Positions 45,075 to 56,076 are shown, numbered from the stretch's first letter. The stretch: 64,000 nt of DNA from Chaetoderma sp. LZ-2023a (GCA_034401795.1 CM067370.1:67329188-67393187), one strand, 5' to 3'. Program-made: numbers and translations. The notes: generated by a model from the sequence alone, not told the origin.

Positions 45075-45989
45075 AATAAACGAAATCTAGGATTTCTTTT
45101 TTCACGAGAGAGTTGATACTTACCTCCCTAATACTATTGATATTGCTAAATATCGGCTTTCACTCAATAAAACACTCAGATTAAAAACAGTTAGGTGCCC
45201 CTACTGGGCAGGGAGTCAGAGGTAGTCCAGCGGATGCTCGCCCCACCACCGCGCATGCGCCGACTACTACTTCCTCTGGCTCATTTATTGGCTAACACAT
45301 GCAACTACCAAGAGCCTGAAGACCGAGCCTCTGTGGGGCGGAGAGGCCGGGTCCGTATCTAGGGAGGTAAGTATCAACTCTCTCGTGAAAAAAGAAATCC
45401 TAGATTTCGTTTATTTCACATCAAGAGTATACTTACCTCCCTAATACTATTGATATTGCCAGAATTCGAAAGTGAATCTGGCGGGAGGGAGGCGAGGTCA
45501 AAAGACCAGCTCTTCCCTATACGCTTTCAAGCGTTTAAGGCACTTATGACGTCTGAAACTGTGTGAAAACACAGTCAGGATTTGATAAACCATCGGATAA
45601 CACAACCGATGCCTGAGAGATGACCGATTTGTCATATGCGCTCCCCCCCCCCCCCCCCCTTGGGAGGAAGATTAAATGACCTCAATGTCCCACACGCTCT
45701 CTTCGTACTAGTGCAGGTACTATAGGACAGAGACGAAAAGGCTCCATTTTCGTATACTCTCTCTAAAGAACCACAACCCACATAAACCATCACCATATTA
45801 ATAACACTGGGTAACGTGACAATACAAAACAATGAACAACACATGAACAAGACTGACCTTGTTGTACTAGGAAGCTGTCATCACGATTCCAGTAGAGAAG
45901 GATGATACAGTCCCGACAAGTGGTTGTCACCGTCGCTGAATGGCGAAGTATATAAGCAATGCGGAAGCACTCTTCACAACATAAAGCGG

Positions 45990-47003
45990 TTATTGTTTCA
46001 AAATCGACAAGGCGAGAGGGTTAGAGGTGTCACGGAGGTAATGGTCTGTAAAACTTGACTCACAGTGCCACTGAGCCACTGACATAATATCATCCACAGG
46101 GACCCCATTAAACAGGGCAGTGGATGTCACGACACCGCGGACACTGTGAGCCTTGGCCACGTCAACCTGTCGCCCGGTGGCGGATTTGTGACAAAATTGA
46201 ATACATTCCACAATCCACCTAGAAATGGTGTCCTTAGACGCCCTACCATGGGGTTCAATATATGACAACCATAACGCTGACTGGTCGGTACGCCACTCCG
46301 AAGTACGCTGTTTGTACCGGAGCAGCGCCCGTACGGGGCACCATACTTTAGAATTAGGATCATATCTAGTTAAAGATGGCAAAAAAATAGGCTGACCTGG
46401 ATATTTCAATGACTGATTTTTAGACAAGAAATTAATCCTAGGTAGAAGCTTAAGGCCTTCCCCTGTAACCACAAAACGGTCAACCTCGGCTGATAAGGCG
46501 TGAATTTCACTCCTACGCCTCGCCGAGGCCGCAGCAATTAAAAATACAGTTTAAAGAGTTAACATTTTCATAGAAATGGAACTAAGTGGTTCAAAAAGCT
46601 TATCACCTAGCACCTGGAGCACCAGTGATAAACTCCAAGACGGAATCAGTGGAGGATTCCTTGGTCTTAGATTGCCCATGCCTTTAATTAATACATTTAA
46701 TGTACTTACTTCATCACTCCCCCTATTAGCCAAGCAAGGAATAACAGTCATTAAAGCTGATTTATAACCAGCAATAGAGTTAGGCTTGAGGCTATAGGCA
46801 TCATATAGGTGACAGAGGAAATCAGCCACTACCTGAATAGATGATTCCATTGGATCAATACATCTTTTTGAGCACCACTCTGCAAATCTGTTGATTTTAT
46901 AATTATATGCTCTGGAGGTTGACCCCCTCCTGGCTTTGGCCATAAACATGGCCGCTTGCTCAGAAAAGCCCTCCTTAATTCTAGATTCCTTGACAACATC
47001 CAC
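45990..47003 (-). pseudogene. DIRS B, tyrosine recombinase region
   Basis: The N-terminal half has ARRGSTSRAYNYKINRFAEW and RNPPLIPSWSLSLVLQVL. The C-terminal half has KAHSVRGVVTS (H-x-x-R) and SSFTDHYLRD with the presumed nucleophilic Tyr, the signature of the DIRS recombinase. In intact relatives this enzyme recombines the circular cDNA into the genome. The region appears broken (about one break). Its start overlaps the end of the reverse transcriptase frame, a layout known in DIRS elements. Confidence 0.85.
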
Positions 47004-49237
47004 GCAGTCAATCGGAACATTGACGGATTGTCGTGAAGGGCCTTGCCCTGGAAGATAAGGTCATCCATCAGAGGCAGCGGAACCGGATTGCAGACCAGAA
47101 GGTCCAGCAGATCCGTATACCACGATCGGCTTGGCCAATCCGGGGCGATCAGAAGCACTTGGCACTCCTGCTGCCTGATTTTCTGAAGCACCTTTGGAAT
47201 CAGGATTGCTGGGGGGAATGCGTATGCATACATTCCCTCCCAGCTGATAGCTAACGCATCTGTTGCGAAAGCGCTTGGGTCTGGAATCGGAGAGACGTAC
47301 GTCGTCATCTTCGCATTCTTCTTCGTTGCGAACAAATCTATGTTGGGTTTCCCCCAATGGTCGAACAGACGATCCGCCACACATTGATTTAGTTGCCATT
47401 CCGTGGGTAAAACACTCATCCTTCGGCTCAATGAGTCTGCTAGCAGATTTAACCTCCCCGGAATATGAACTGCCTTCAAGGTGATCCCATGATCCAGGCA
47501 CCAACAAAGCAGTTTCCATGTCATCATACAGAGACTGGGCGACTTCGTTCCGCCCTGGCGGTTTATGTAAGTCACTACTGTTGAGTTGTCTGAACGAATT
47601 AGAACAATCTTGCCCTGAACTTTCTGTAAGAAATGTTCCAGGCCCAGGACTACTGCTCTTAGCTCTAGTAGATTGATATGTTCCTTGGACTGATCCAGAT
47701 CCCAAAGCCCTGATACTGTGGACTCTTCCAGACAAGCTCCCCACCCCTCCATCGATGCATCTGTATACACAGTCACCTGAGGGTGGGGAGGGGTTAGCAA
47801 AACCCCCGGCAAGAGATTCTCTGTATTCAACCACCATTGCAGGTGGTGAATCAGAGGCGCCAACACTGACACGTTCGAGTCCAGCGAACCTGAACTCTGG
47901 GTCCACTGTGTCATGAGAAACAACTGGATCGGGCGCCTGCGCAAGGCGGCCTGCGGAATGACTGGTTCCAAAGAAACCATCAATCCCAGCATTCTCAAGT
48001 AAACCCGTGCCAGGACATGACGACTGTCGCACACCGACTGTATTACCGAGATGAGTATTTGAACCCTCTCCTGAGTGGGGTAGACATACCCCGTCTCCAG
48101 ATCGAAGAACATGCCCAGGTAAACAAACTTCTGGGATGGAGTTAGCTCTGATTTCGGGAAATTGATCATCCAGCCCAAGTCCGAGAGAGTTTTCAAAACA
48201 ATCTCCAGATTGGCTGACAACGATTCCCGGGTGTGTGCTTTCAACAGCCAGTCGTCTATGTACGTGTGGACTGCTATGCTTCTCCTGCGGAGGTATGCAG
48301 TGATCGCGAGAACCACACGGGTGAAGACCCGAGGAGCCGTGGAAATCCCGAAGGGTAACACCCTGAATTCCCACCGCCGGCCCTGAAATGCGAATCTCAG
48401 GAAGCGACGGAAACTCCTCTCTATGGGAATGTGGAAATACGCATCCTTCAAATCTATGGAAGCGGTCCACATTCCTCGCTCCAACCCCGCCAATACCGAG
48501 CGCACAGTCTCCATCTTGAAACTGGGCGTCTCTAAGAACTTGTTCAAAGGCTTGAGGTTGAGAATCGGCCTCCACCCTCCGGTGTTTTTCTTCACTAAGA
48601 AGAGGGTTGAATAGAAGCCCGGGCACCTCTGTGCCGGCTGAATGGCTTCTTTTAGTATGAGGGAATTTATTTCCTCCTCTATACACAACCTCTGATCCGG
48701 ATCCCGTGGAATAGGAGTCCAGATCGGCGCGAGAGACAGTCGCGATGGCGGGCCTGTCAACCAGTCGGGACGATACCCGACGGAAAGCCATCGCAAGACT
48801 AAACGGTCCTGAGTCAACCGCTTCCACTCTGGCAAGTGGCCGGCCAAACGGCCGCCCACCGGTCCACCTAGGGATAGAGGTGGACATAAGGAGTGCCAGA
48901 GTGGCACTGTCCTCTCGGCGTGAAACACCGGAGTGGTTCCCACCGCGGTAACCAGGCCATCAGGCCCGATTGCCGCGACCAGATCCCCGCGCGCCCCGGT
49001 GCGCGGGCGGCTGTCTGGCTGGGTGCGGCTGGGGAGCCTGCGCCCCCCTCGCTGCTGGCCGAATCGCACGTGGCCTAGGCCTACGTTGCGACGGTGGCTG
49101 GCCTCTGACCTGGCCAGCACCACCTCGAGCCTGCAGAGGACGATACGCAGGGAGCACCTCAAATTGTTCACGCAGCGCCCTCTGGTTGTTAACCAGAGTG
49201 ACCGTCTCCTGGAGGTGCCTGCATCCCTCACCTCCAA
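46829..49237 (-). CDS. DIRS B, reverse transcriptase/RNase H polyprotein
   Basis: An open frame of 802 codons. The reverse transcriptase blocks are WRPILNLKPLNKFLETPSF, ASIDLKDAYFHIPIERSFRR (first Asp), VLPFGISTAPRVFTRVV and VHTYIDDWLLKAH (YIDD). RNase H follows with VTVYTDASMEGWGACLEE, LLELRAVVLGLEHFL, LIRSDNSTVVTYINRQGG and PGRLNLLADSLSRRMSV. A DIRS-specific domain follows (DLFATKKNAKMTTYVSPIPD ... LIAPDWPSRSWYTDLLDLL), often annotated as methyltransferase-like. The first approximately 95 codons overlap the end of the gag-like frame. A start at 49237 is only the most upstream Met; translation in this family is thought to use overlap or reinitiation. Confidence 0.9.
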   Translation of the reverse strand: MEVRDAGTSRRRSLWLTTRGRCVNNLRCSLRIVLCRLEVVLARSEASHRRNVGLGHVRFGQQRGGRRLPSRTQPDSRPRTGARGDLVAAIGPDGLVTAVGTTPVFHAERTVPLWHSLCPPLSLGGPVGGRLAGHLPEWKRLTQDRLVLRWLSVGYRPDWLTGPPSRLSLAPIWTPIPRDPDQRLCIEEEINSLILKEAIQPAQRCPGFYSTLFLVKKNTGGWRPILNLKPLNKFLETPSFKMETVRSVLAGLERGMWTASIDLKDAYFHIPIERSFRRFLRFAFQGRRWEFRVLPFGISTAPRVFTRVVLAITAYLRRRSIAVHTYIDDWLLKAHTRESLSANLEIVLKTLSDLGWMINFPKSELTPSQKFVYLGMFFDLETGYVYPTQERVQILISVIQSVCDSRHVLARVYLRMLGLMVSLEPVIPQAALRRRPIQLFLMTQWTQSSGSLDSNVSVLAPLIHHLQWWLNTENLLPGVLLTPPHPQVTVYTDASMEGWGACLEESTVSGLWDLDQSKEHINLLELRAVVLGLEHFLQKVQGKIVLIRSDNSTVVTYINRQGGTKSPSLCMMTWKLLCWCLDHGITLKAVHIPGRLNLLADSLSRRMSVLPTEWQLNQCVADRLFDHWGKPNIDLFATKKNAKMTTYVSPIPDPSAFATDALAISWEGMYAYAFPPAILIPKVLQKIRQQECQVLLIAPDWPSRSWYTDLLDLLVCNPVPLPLMDDLIFQGKALHDNPSMFRLTAWMLSRNLELRRAFLSKRPCLWPKPGGGQPPEHIIIKSTDLQSGAQKDVLIQWNHLFR

Positions 49238-51023
49238 AGAGACCAGGACCTGTCATAGGCGTCCGCAGCAGCCTATTATACAGGTCCTGGGACGGGCACA
49301 GATTGTCAAGCGCAAACGTGCGCCTCGCCCGGACACTTCTGGTCACCGCCCGCGTCAAACAGTCCAAAGCCAGGTTGATACCATCCTGGATGGCTCTCTG
49401 GACTGTTACCGGGCTTGGCTGGCGTGATGCGGAGGCCGCTACCACCCCCTGTAGCAGCTGGGAGACGTGGGACAGAGCGGCAATCGACGCCCTCCCACTC
49501 TCCTCCGCATCACGCAGCGCGGCATTCGCCGAACGCAACGCGTTCGAGCACAAGACTCCCGTGTCAGAACGGGAGCCCGGCCGCGCATCTTCGCCTAAAG
49601 CCGCGCGATCATCCACGCTTGGCTTTGGCACCACACCGTACCGCTGGTATTCCAGGGGCACGATGCGGCAACGCTTCGCCACCTCGCGAGGGGCCTTCGC
49701 GAGACGTCCATTAACCTTAATGGACGCCTCCGCCGCTTCGAACATGTCCACGACATGCTCAGCCAGCGGCAGAGATGGCATAGCGGTAGCCGCCGGCCTA
49801 CCAGCTAACCACGGCCTATGGTCACGCTGGCTAGCCGGCAGCTCCACGGGTAGATCGGGCCGAACACTTACCAGCCACTGGCAAGCGTCCGACCAATCCT
49901 CCTCCGTGGCTAACTGCGAGCGCTCTACTAGACGAGGGCCTTCGTCTTCCTCCAGAGCACTCGCAGTTGACGTCGACGGCGGATAAGCTGTTACCCCTGG
50001 CAAGCCCGGAAAAGCATGCGGGCCCGAGAGAGCAGGCATGCTAAACTCCGCGGCTTGACCAGGAGCAGGCGCCGTGGCAGAGCGTGGGGTAAACACCGCC
50101 CTACCGCGGCCCTGACCAGCACCAGCGACACCATCGGCAAGCCGAGGTATGCGGTATCCGTGGTCAACAGCACCGCCCGGGGACACCTTCTGGACCGTGA
50201 AATCTACTCCTGCGAGAGTAGAACCACGGAACACGTCGTCTGTATTCCCCGCGAGGGGTGCACAGACGTCGTATTCCATGGTCACGTCCTCAGAAGGCGA
50301 CCCTAGCAGGAGATCCTCTTCCTCCTGGCCAGAAAGATTAGACTCCGGGTCAGCAAAGAGAGCTAACCCGGACTGGCCAGGAAAGGTGCCATAGGAGGCT
50401 TTGACACCCGCGGCGCGCGGATACCCAGGGTCTGATGAGCAGACCGCGGGTCCCAGCAACAACCGTTGTCCACGGCCCCTCGGCGCGGCGCCATGCCTGC
50501 TGCCAGGGTCTTGGACTGCCCCCAACAAAGGGGCCACCTCTGAATCCACAAACGGACCGGACCTAAAGAGACCGGATTCAGAGGCGGGGATCACCTGCTC
50601 GGAAGCAGATGCCGAGGACAACAAAGGAGCTGGCCCAGGGAGCATGCTGCGAAGCAACTCTGGGACCAAATCCTTTATTGTCCTCTGCATCTCTTGCAAC
50701 ATTTCGGACCTGAAGGCCTCCATATCCACCGCGGATGAGGCCTTCTTCTTACCCTTCTTACTACCCTCCTTCTTCTTCATCCTCTCTTCCTCCATCACCT
50801 TCTCCCTTGCCTGCAATGAGAGAAAATCAGACATTAGATCTCCCCCCCACTGCTTACATACATCGCACTTCAGCAACGGTCCACAGGGACTGCAGCTGAA
50901 GCACAAGTGCGGTACGAATCGATTCTTCAGAAACCTCCCGCAGGACGGGCAACCAGGTCTCTGAAACAGGACAAGGACAAGGACAATGAGCAAGATAGTT
51001 AAGGTTAGCGAACTCAAAACCAA
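48960..51023 (-). CDS. DIRS B, gag-like protein
   Basis: An open frame of 687 codons, first on the minus strand. It has a hydrophobic start, then a Cys-rich zinc-binding-like cluster (CPSCGRFL ... CFSCSPCG ... CDVCKQW, residues about 29-60), a Lys-rich segment (KKKEGSKKGKKK, about 85-98) and a long low-complexity middle. A conserved helical block (TRAVTRSVRARRTFALDNL ... GLFGGEGCRHLQETVTLVN) and an Arg/Pro/Ala-rich tail close it. Position and composition fit the putative structural protein of DIRS elements. An internal Met near 50800 could also be the start. Confidence 0.8.
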   Translation of the reverse strand: MVLSSLTLTILLIVLVLVLFQRPGCPSCGRFLKNRFVPHLCFSCSPCGPLLKCDVCKQWGGDLMSDFLSLQAREKVMEEERMKKKEGSKKGKKKASSAVDMEAFRSEMLQEMQRTIKDLVPELLRSMLPGPAPLLSSASASEQVIPASESGLFRSGPFVDSEVAPLLGAVQDPGSRHGAAPRGRGQRLLLGPAVCSSDPGYPRAAGVKASYGTFPGQSGLALFADPESNLSGQEEEDLLLGSPSEDVTMEYDVCAPLAGNTDDVFRGSTLAGVDFTVQKVSPGGAVDHGYRIPRLADGVAGAGQGRGRAVFTPRSATAPAPGQAAEFSMPALSGPHAFPGLPGVTAYPPSTSTASALEEDEGPRLVERSQLATEEDWSDACQWLVSVRPDLPVELPASQRDHRPWLAGRPAATAMPSLPLAEHVVDMFEAAEASIKVNGRLAKAPREVAKRCRIVPLEYQRYGVVPKPSVDDRAALGEDARPGSRSDTGVLCSNALRSANAALRDAEESGRASIAALSHVSQLLQGVVAASASRQPSPVTVQRAIQDGINLALDCLTRAVTRSVRARRTFALDNLCPSQDLYNRLLRTPMTGPGLFGGEGCRHLQETVTLVNNQRALREQFEVLPAYRPLQARGGAGQVRGQPPSQRRPRPRAIRPAARGAQAPQPHPARQPPAHRGARGSGRGNRA

Positions 51024-52058
51024 CTAAAAAGAGAGGGACAGGATCCTCAAGATCACAAGTCAAGAAGAACCAGCCGTGGACAAAACGTTAAATGTTAATA
51101 AAGGCCAAGGCCGATTATGACGTCATCAATCCCGTGACCAAAATAATCGATCCGCAACAAGCACCAAGTGCAAGAACGAATTGTATAAGTAACCGGAACA
51201 TTTCCGTTGAATTGGCATTTCGAGTACAGAACAATCAGATATACAGAGATAACTCCTTCCAATTCTAGCATTGGCAAAAAGGGAAATTATCTCCCCTTTT
51301 GTTTATCAATAATTAGATACCTGACACTTGTACAGACAAACCATCCAATGTGATGAACCGGAGAACTCCACCATAGTACGCCTCTACATTCTCTCCACCG
51401 AAGGGGAAGGAATTGGATCAAGAGGGCAAAGTGAGAAGACCTTTATAATAGGCCTCCAACTCACTGAACATAGATTTTTTGGTTAGATAACCTAACAGTA
51501 TTAGTAGGAAATGGAACCGTGGTGGAGAGAAACATATCCTCTTGTGCCGAAAAGTCCATCAAAGCTTCTACGTGATACCTGTGGACAAAAACACAAAGAG
51601 AAATGAGACTTATGAAGCACCATGTTGTAAAAAACAAACATAAACAGGCGCTAATCACGGTAAGCGCGAGTCCCGGAAACACATTAAACCGGGACAAAAC
51701 ACGCTAGCATATCAAAGAAGTCACCTGATAAAGCGATCCAGCTCCTTCCAAAGGTGAGTCCTCTCTTTCCGACATGCCACAAACGTACAACAATCGTCAA
51801 ATCAGTGAAAAACAAGGTAAACGCGCAGAAATGTATAGTAGCACAAAACCGCATGTAACCCTTAGCCAATAAATGAGCAAAGAGGAAGTAGTAGTCGGCG
51901 CATGCGCGGTGGTGGGGCGAGCATCCGCCGGACTACCTCTGACTCCCTGCCCAGTAGGGGCACCTAACTGTTTTTAATCTGAGTGTTTTATTGAGTGAAA
52001 GCCGATATTTAGCAATATCAATAGTATTAGGGAGGTAAGTATACTCTTGATGTGAAAT

Positions 52059-52189
52059 GACTGATTCCTTACTGAGCCAGTCATTGCATTGTTAAATTTA
52101 AAAAGATAGTCTTCTCTTATCCAGCAAATGGACATTTACTAATGATAAATCTAGTTTTTCTTGGCCAATCTTGGGCATTAAAGGGTTAA
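52059..52189. mobile_element. right half of the TTAA foldback MITE split by DIRS B
   Basis: Continues the element at 44970-45074: palindrome arm GAGCCAGTCATTGCA, then ATAGTCTTCTCTTATCCAGC, AAATGGACATTTAC and the end AAAGGGTTAA. Confidence 0.65.
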
Positions 52190-52204
52190 AATATAACAAT
52201 GTTG

Positions 52205-52395
52205 ATTTCAAGTAAATCAGTAAATTGGTATGGAATTGGAATTGATAAAATGGAATTGGAATTGGAATTGAACTTGTCTGGGTGGAATTGGAATTGATAA
52301 AATGAATTGATGTGAAAATGGAATTGGAATTGATAAAATTAATTGAGGTGGAATTGGAATTGATAAAATGGAATTGGCCCCATCCCTGCCTGAAA
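52205..52395. repeat. GGAATTGGAATTGATAAA minisatellite, hAT-like end
   Basis: About five irregular units of GGAATTGGAATTGATAAAAT. It ends TTGGCCCCATCCCTG, close to the CCCCAACCCTG end of the palindromic element at 43602-44463. Probably a solitary end of a related element; no left terminus was found. Confidence 0.55.
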
Positions 52396-53262
52396 TTTAC
52401 ATTGAATTTCATAAATGGCAGAATTTATTATGTCCTCATAATGAATGTCGTGGGTAGATAGCATTGCGATCGATCAGACATATGTAAAGACTAACCATGT
52501 GTACGTCAGCGTTGAATCAGTTTCTATTCAAGCCAGTGGTCAAGTTCATATTCCATTAATATCTGTAATTCTTTGCCAGAGTTATTTCTCTTGAAGAATA
52601 TATTATTTAACTCAGTTGTTTCAGGACTTATGTCAGTTATACTAAATAGATTTGAGACGTATTTGGAGCACAGCTTAACATGTGTAACATGGTATAGTTG
52701 TGAAATAGGCAATTTTGTACAAAATCCTGACAATTTAAGACAGGCAGGCAGACAGGCACTATTAGCAAGTCACATCTAAAGATATGAGATCCGCATCTAA
52801 AGATATGAGAGTCGTATTATTCTTCTGATCAGTATGTCAAGTCATCATATGCTTCACATAGGCCTCAACAAAAACAGTAAAGTACTAAGGCAGAATTCAA
52901 GTGTTCCTAATATAAGACAACACTAGTATGGCATAGATGAAATTTGTGCTTCGTTAATTTTGGTTATGGCCCTGGTATTTTACAAAATGCTACAGTCACT
53001 ATGAATATATATAAACTGGGGTTAAAACCTGTTGCTGGGTAAGAAACCAACAACTTTCAAAATTTTCCAAGCAGACAGATTTTCATTTCATTCCATCAGC
53101 TCCTATGAAAAATCGACATTGTCAGTAGAAGTCACCAGTCAATCACAGTACAGTAACCAACAGCAGTCACTACATACTGTGTATATTTGACAAATTAATT
53201 TTAATCCTATGCGACAATAGCACAGCAGTAACATGGTGGCTTGATAAACCAACAAACCAGCG
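52396..53262. other. unassigned sequence between DIRS B and C
   Basis: Short open frames on both strands at 52524-52779 have no recognisable motif. No exon of the HEATR6-like gene could be identified here. Confidence 0.4.
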
Positions 53263-55009
53263 AAATAAACGAAATCATGGATTTGTTTTTTCACGAGAGA
53301 GTTGTTACTTACCACCCTGATACTCTATATTTCCCAAATATCGACCTAGCTTCAATAAGACTGAATTAAAAAGAAACCGCCCCCACTGGGAAGGTTACTC
53401 AACTGACAGTCCAGCGGATGTGCGGCCAAAACTCGCGCATGCGCAGGGCTGTCTCTTTCTATTCCAAATTACTGGCTGACAAATTGCAACATAAAACGCC
53501 GATAGACCGAGCCTCTGTGGGGCAGAGAGGCCGGGATCGTATCAGAGTAGTAAGTATCAACTGTCTCGTGAAAAAAGAAATCTGTGATTTCGTTTATTTC
53601 ACATCAAGAGTATACTTACTACCCTGATACTCCATGATGTATCCAGAAATCGTAAGAGAATTCGGCGGGAGGGAGGCGAAGGTCAGAAGACCGGCTCATC
53701 CCTGGAAGAGCAAGCTCTTTTGCTTTTGGAGCACAAAAAACATCTGAAATTGCGCATGTAAACACAATTAGGAAAAGACTTGGACATCGGCTAACACGAC
53801 CGATGTTGAGAATAATGACTGTTTAACATGCTCTCCCCCCTCTCTTTTGTAAAAAGAGGGAGCAATGACCTCGATGTCCTATACGTTCTCTATGTACTCA
53901 GGCTAAAGTACTATAAGACAATGGACGAAAGCTTCATTTCATATACTCTCAGACGGAACCACAAAAAACACGAACCATGACAGTATTAGTAACTAATAAA
54001 AAATGTGACAAAAAATAACTATCACCAAATATAGGACTAACCTATTTTGACGAGATTCCCTTTAATCACGCCTGGCGATGATAGGTATAGTACGGAAAAG
54101 CGGGGACTCCACCACTAAATTGCACGGTGTGTGAGTCAAAGGCCTTATGAACAATATTTTCAAATATATACAGTTTAACGTTTATGTAAAATCGATATGG
54201 CAAGCAGATTTGACGTGTCATGGAGGTAATGATCTGTAAAACTAGACTCACAGTGTCATTGTGCTACTGACATAATGTCATCCACCAGCACTCCGTTGTA
54301 ACAGAGCCATGGATGTCACTACGCCACGGACACTGTGAGCCTTGGATACGTCAACCCGTTTTCCCGTGGCAGCTTTGTGGCAATGCTGGATGCATTCCAC
54401 AATCCACCTTGAAATGGTATCTTTAGAAGCTACCCCAAGGGGTTCAATGTAAGATGGCCATAAAGCACTAGCGTCCATCCGCCTTTCCTGTGCACGCTGT
54501 TTAAAATGTGTTAATGCACGGATGACACTAAGCCTTTGAATTCGGATCAAACCTAGTCAAAGCGGGTAAAACTATAGGCTGACCAGGATATTTTAAACTG
54601 TTTTTTCGCCATAAAGTTAACTCTAGGTAGAAGGCTACGGCCTTCCCCTGTAACCACAAAGCGGTCTCGCTCTACTGACAAAGCATGTATTTCACTTCTT
54701 CATCTGGCTGAAACTGCAGCAACTAGGAAAACTGTTTTAAGCATCAATATTTTCATGGAAATGGAGCTTAGTGGTTCAAAGGGTTAATCCGCTAATACTT
54801 GAAGTACTAACGATAAACTCCAAGATGGAATCACTGGAGGATTCCTTGGTCTTAGATTACCCATGCCTTTGATTAAAGTATTTAGATTACATACTTCATC
54901 ACTTCCCCTATTAGACAAGCAATGGATAACTGACATTAAAGCTGACTTGTAGCCAACAACAGAGTTAGGCTTGAGGCTGGCTATAGGGTCATTCCATCTC
55001 AAATCAGAA

Positions 55010-55345
55010 CTTTTATCTGAGAATAAAACACAAACTGTCTGCAGTTAGGGCTTGCCTTTTCACATGCTTTATGTATCCATATAGATGAACATGCACAGGT
55101 GTTTGTAACCTCCTAAGTTTATAACCTTTAGAGATATGACTTGTTGAAAACAAGAAAATCTTCACGCATGTCAAGTTTCAGCTGCAAATATTATTAAGAG
55201 GGACAGGTGGCACACACTATTGCTATATATCAAAAGAAAGCATATGGTCTAGGCTTTAATTTGATACCTAGAACAACTTGCCCCTATGATTATTTCAGTG
55301 TGATACTAATTTAACAAAATAGGGTTATTTTGTCAATTCGCGAAT
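55010..55345. repeat. left internal inverted repeat of the DNA transposon
   Basis: From ACTTTTATCTGAGAATAAAA to TTTGTCAATTCGCGAAT. Nearly identical, in inverse orientation, to 58721-59060 (a handful of differences by eye). Together with the short terminal repeats it forms the subterminal recognition region. Confidence 0.88.
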
Positions 55346-55695
55346 GGTTATCATCCTAGACTTAATTCTGTAAAATAAATTTAAATATTACTTTAAAATG
55401 TTTAAGAAACAGGGTGATATATCTAATGAGGCATGTTGCTAATATATCTTATTTTTACATTAATATTTTTATTTAATACATGTAGATATGCACACAGTGT
55501 ATATGAACATAATATAGCTTAGCAATTATGTACATATCTACTGACTAGAAAATTTCAAGAAATAAAATTTTACCTAATTTTCTTGTGTCAGTGTTATATT
55601 TTCATACCTGCAGCCCACTTACCAAGGAAACTCAATTTAAATCAAACTATTAACTGTCTGGTCATTAATATTTTCTTGTTTGTTTTTCAGATTGA

Positions 55696-56076
55696 GTGAC
55701 TATGGCATCTAAGATGGCTGCCTGTACTATTGGCATGAACTGCAAAGATGACTGTCATAAACTGACTTACTGCAAAAAGACAGGCTTTGTGAAAATATGT
55801 GATTTATCACTTCAAGATAAAGACCTTATGTTTAAACGTTGTGCCTTACCACAGAATATGACAGTAACTCAACAAAGTACAGTATGCTTGCATCATAAAA
55901 AGTTGTACCTAGACAAATATGAATTCTTAGAAAAGAAGTGCTGTGATCCATATTCTGTTCATGGTCAGCCAGTCAGAGGAAACTTACGTACCTTGAATAC
56001 CACTGCAACTGAGAAACTAAATAAAACCACAGGGAATAACATTAAACCCGATCAAAATTATGTCCAAAGTGTATGA
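55696..56076 (+). CDS. transposon ORF1, Cys-rich N-terminal protein
   Basis: 126 codons from an ATG 16 bases after a good splice-acceptor match (TTGTTTTTCAG). Eleven cysteines, several in pairs or with His (CKDDCHKLTYC, VCLHHKK, KKCCDPYSVHG), suggest a zinc-binding DNA-recognition domain. It ends in an ATGA overlap with the next frame (ATG 56073-56075, TGA 56074-56076). It may be a separate small ORF, or the N-terminus of the transposase separated by a frameshift or by an unrecognised splice. Translation coupling in animals is unusual, so the second reading is more likely. Confidence 0.75.
   Translation: MTMASKMAACTIGMNCKDDCHKLTYCKKTGFVKICDLSLQDKDLMFKRCALPQNMTVTQQSTVCLHHKKLYLDKYEFLEKKCCDPYSVHGQPVRGNLRTLNTTATEKLNKTTGNNIKPDQNYVQSV

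Larger units (their letters stand above)
45075..52058 (-). mobile_element. DIRS-type tyrosine-recombinase retrotransposon, copy B (nearly whole fossil)
   Basis: A canonical 7.0-kb DIRS element with genes on the minus strand. Terminal inverted repeats lie at 45075 to about 45300 and about 51865-52058 (sharing CTGCCCAGTAGGGGCACC and GCGCATGCGC). The internal complementary region is at about 45360-45445. The order on the minus strand is gag-like (51023-48960), reverse transcriptase/RNase H (49237-46829) and tyrosine recombinase (47003-45990). DIRS elements replicate through a circular intermediate and integrate with the recombinase, so long target duplications are not expected; only AAT is shared at the borders. 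It looks nearly whole, with about one break, and is the youngest of the three copies. It interrupts a foldback MITE. Confidence 0.9.

Noticed and set aside
52524-52779. Frames on both strands as an upstream HEATR6-like exon
   Set aside because: Neither product resembles HEATR6 and no acceptor/donor pair of suitable phase was evident.
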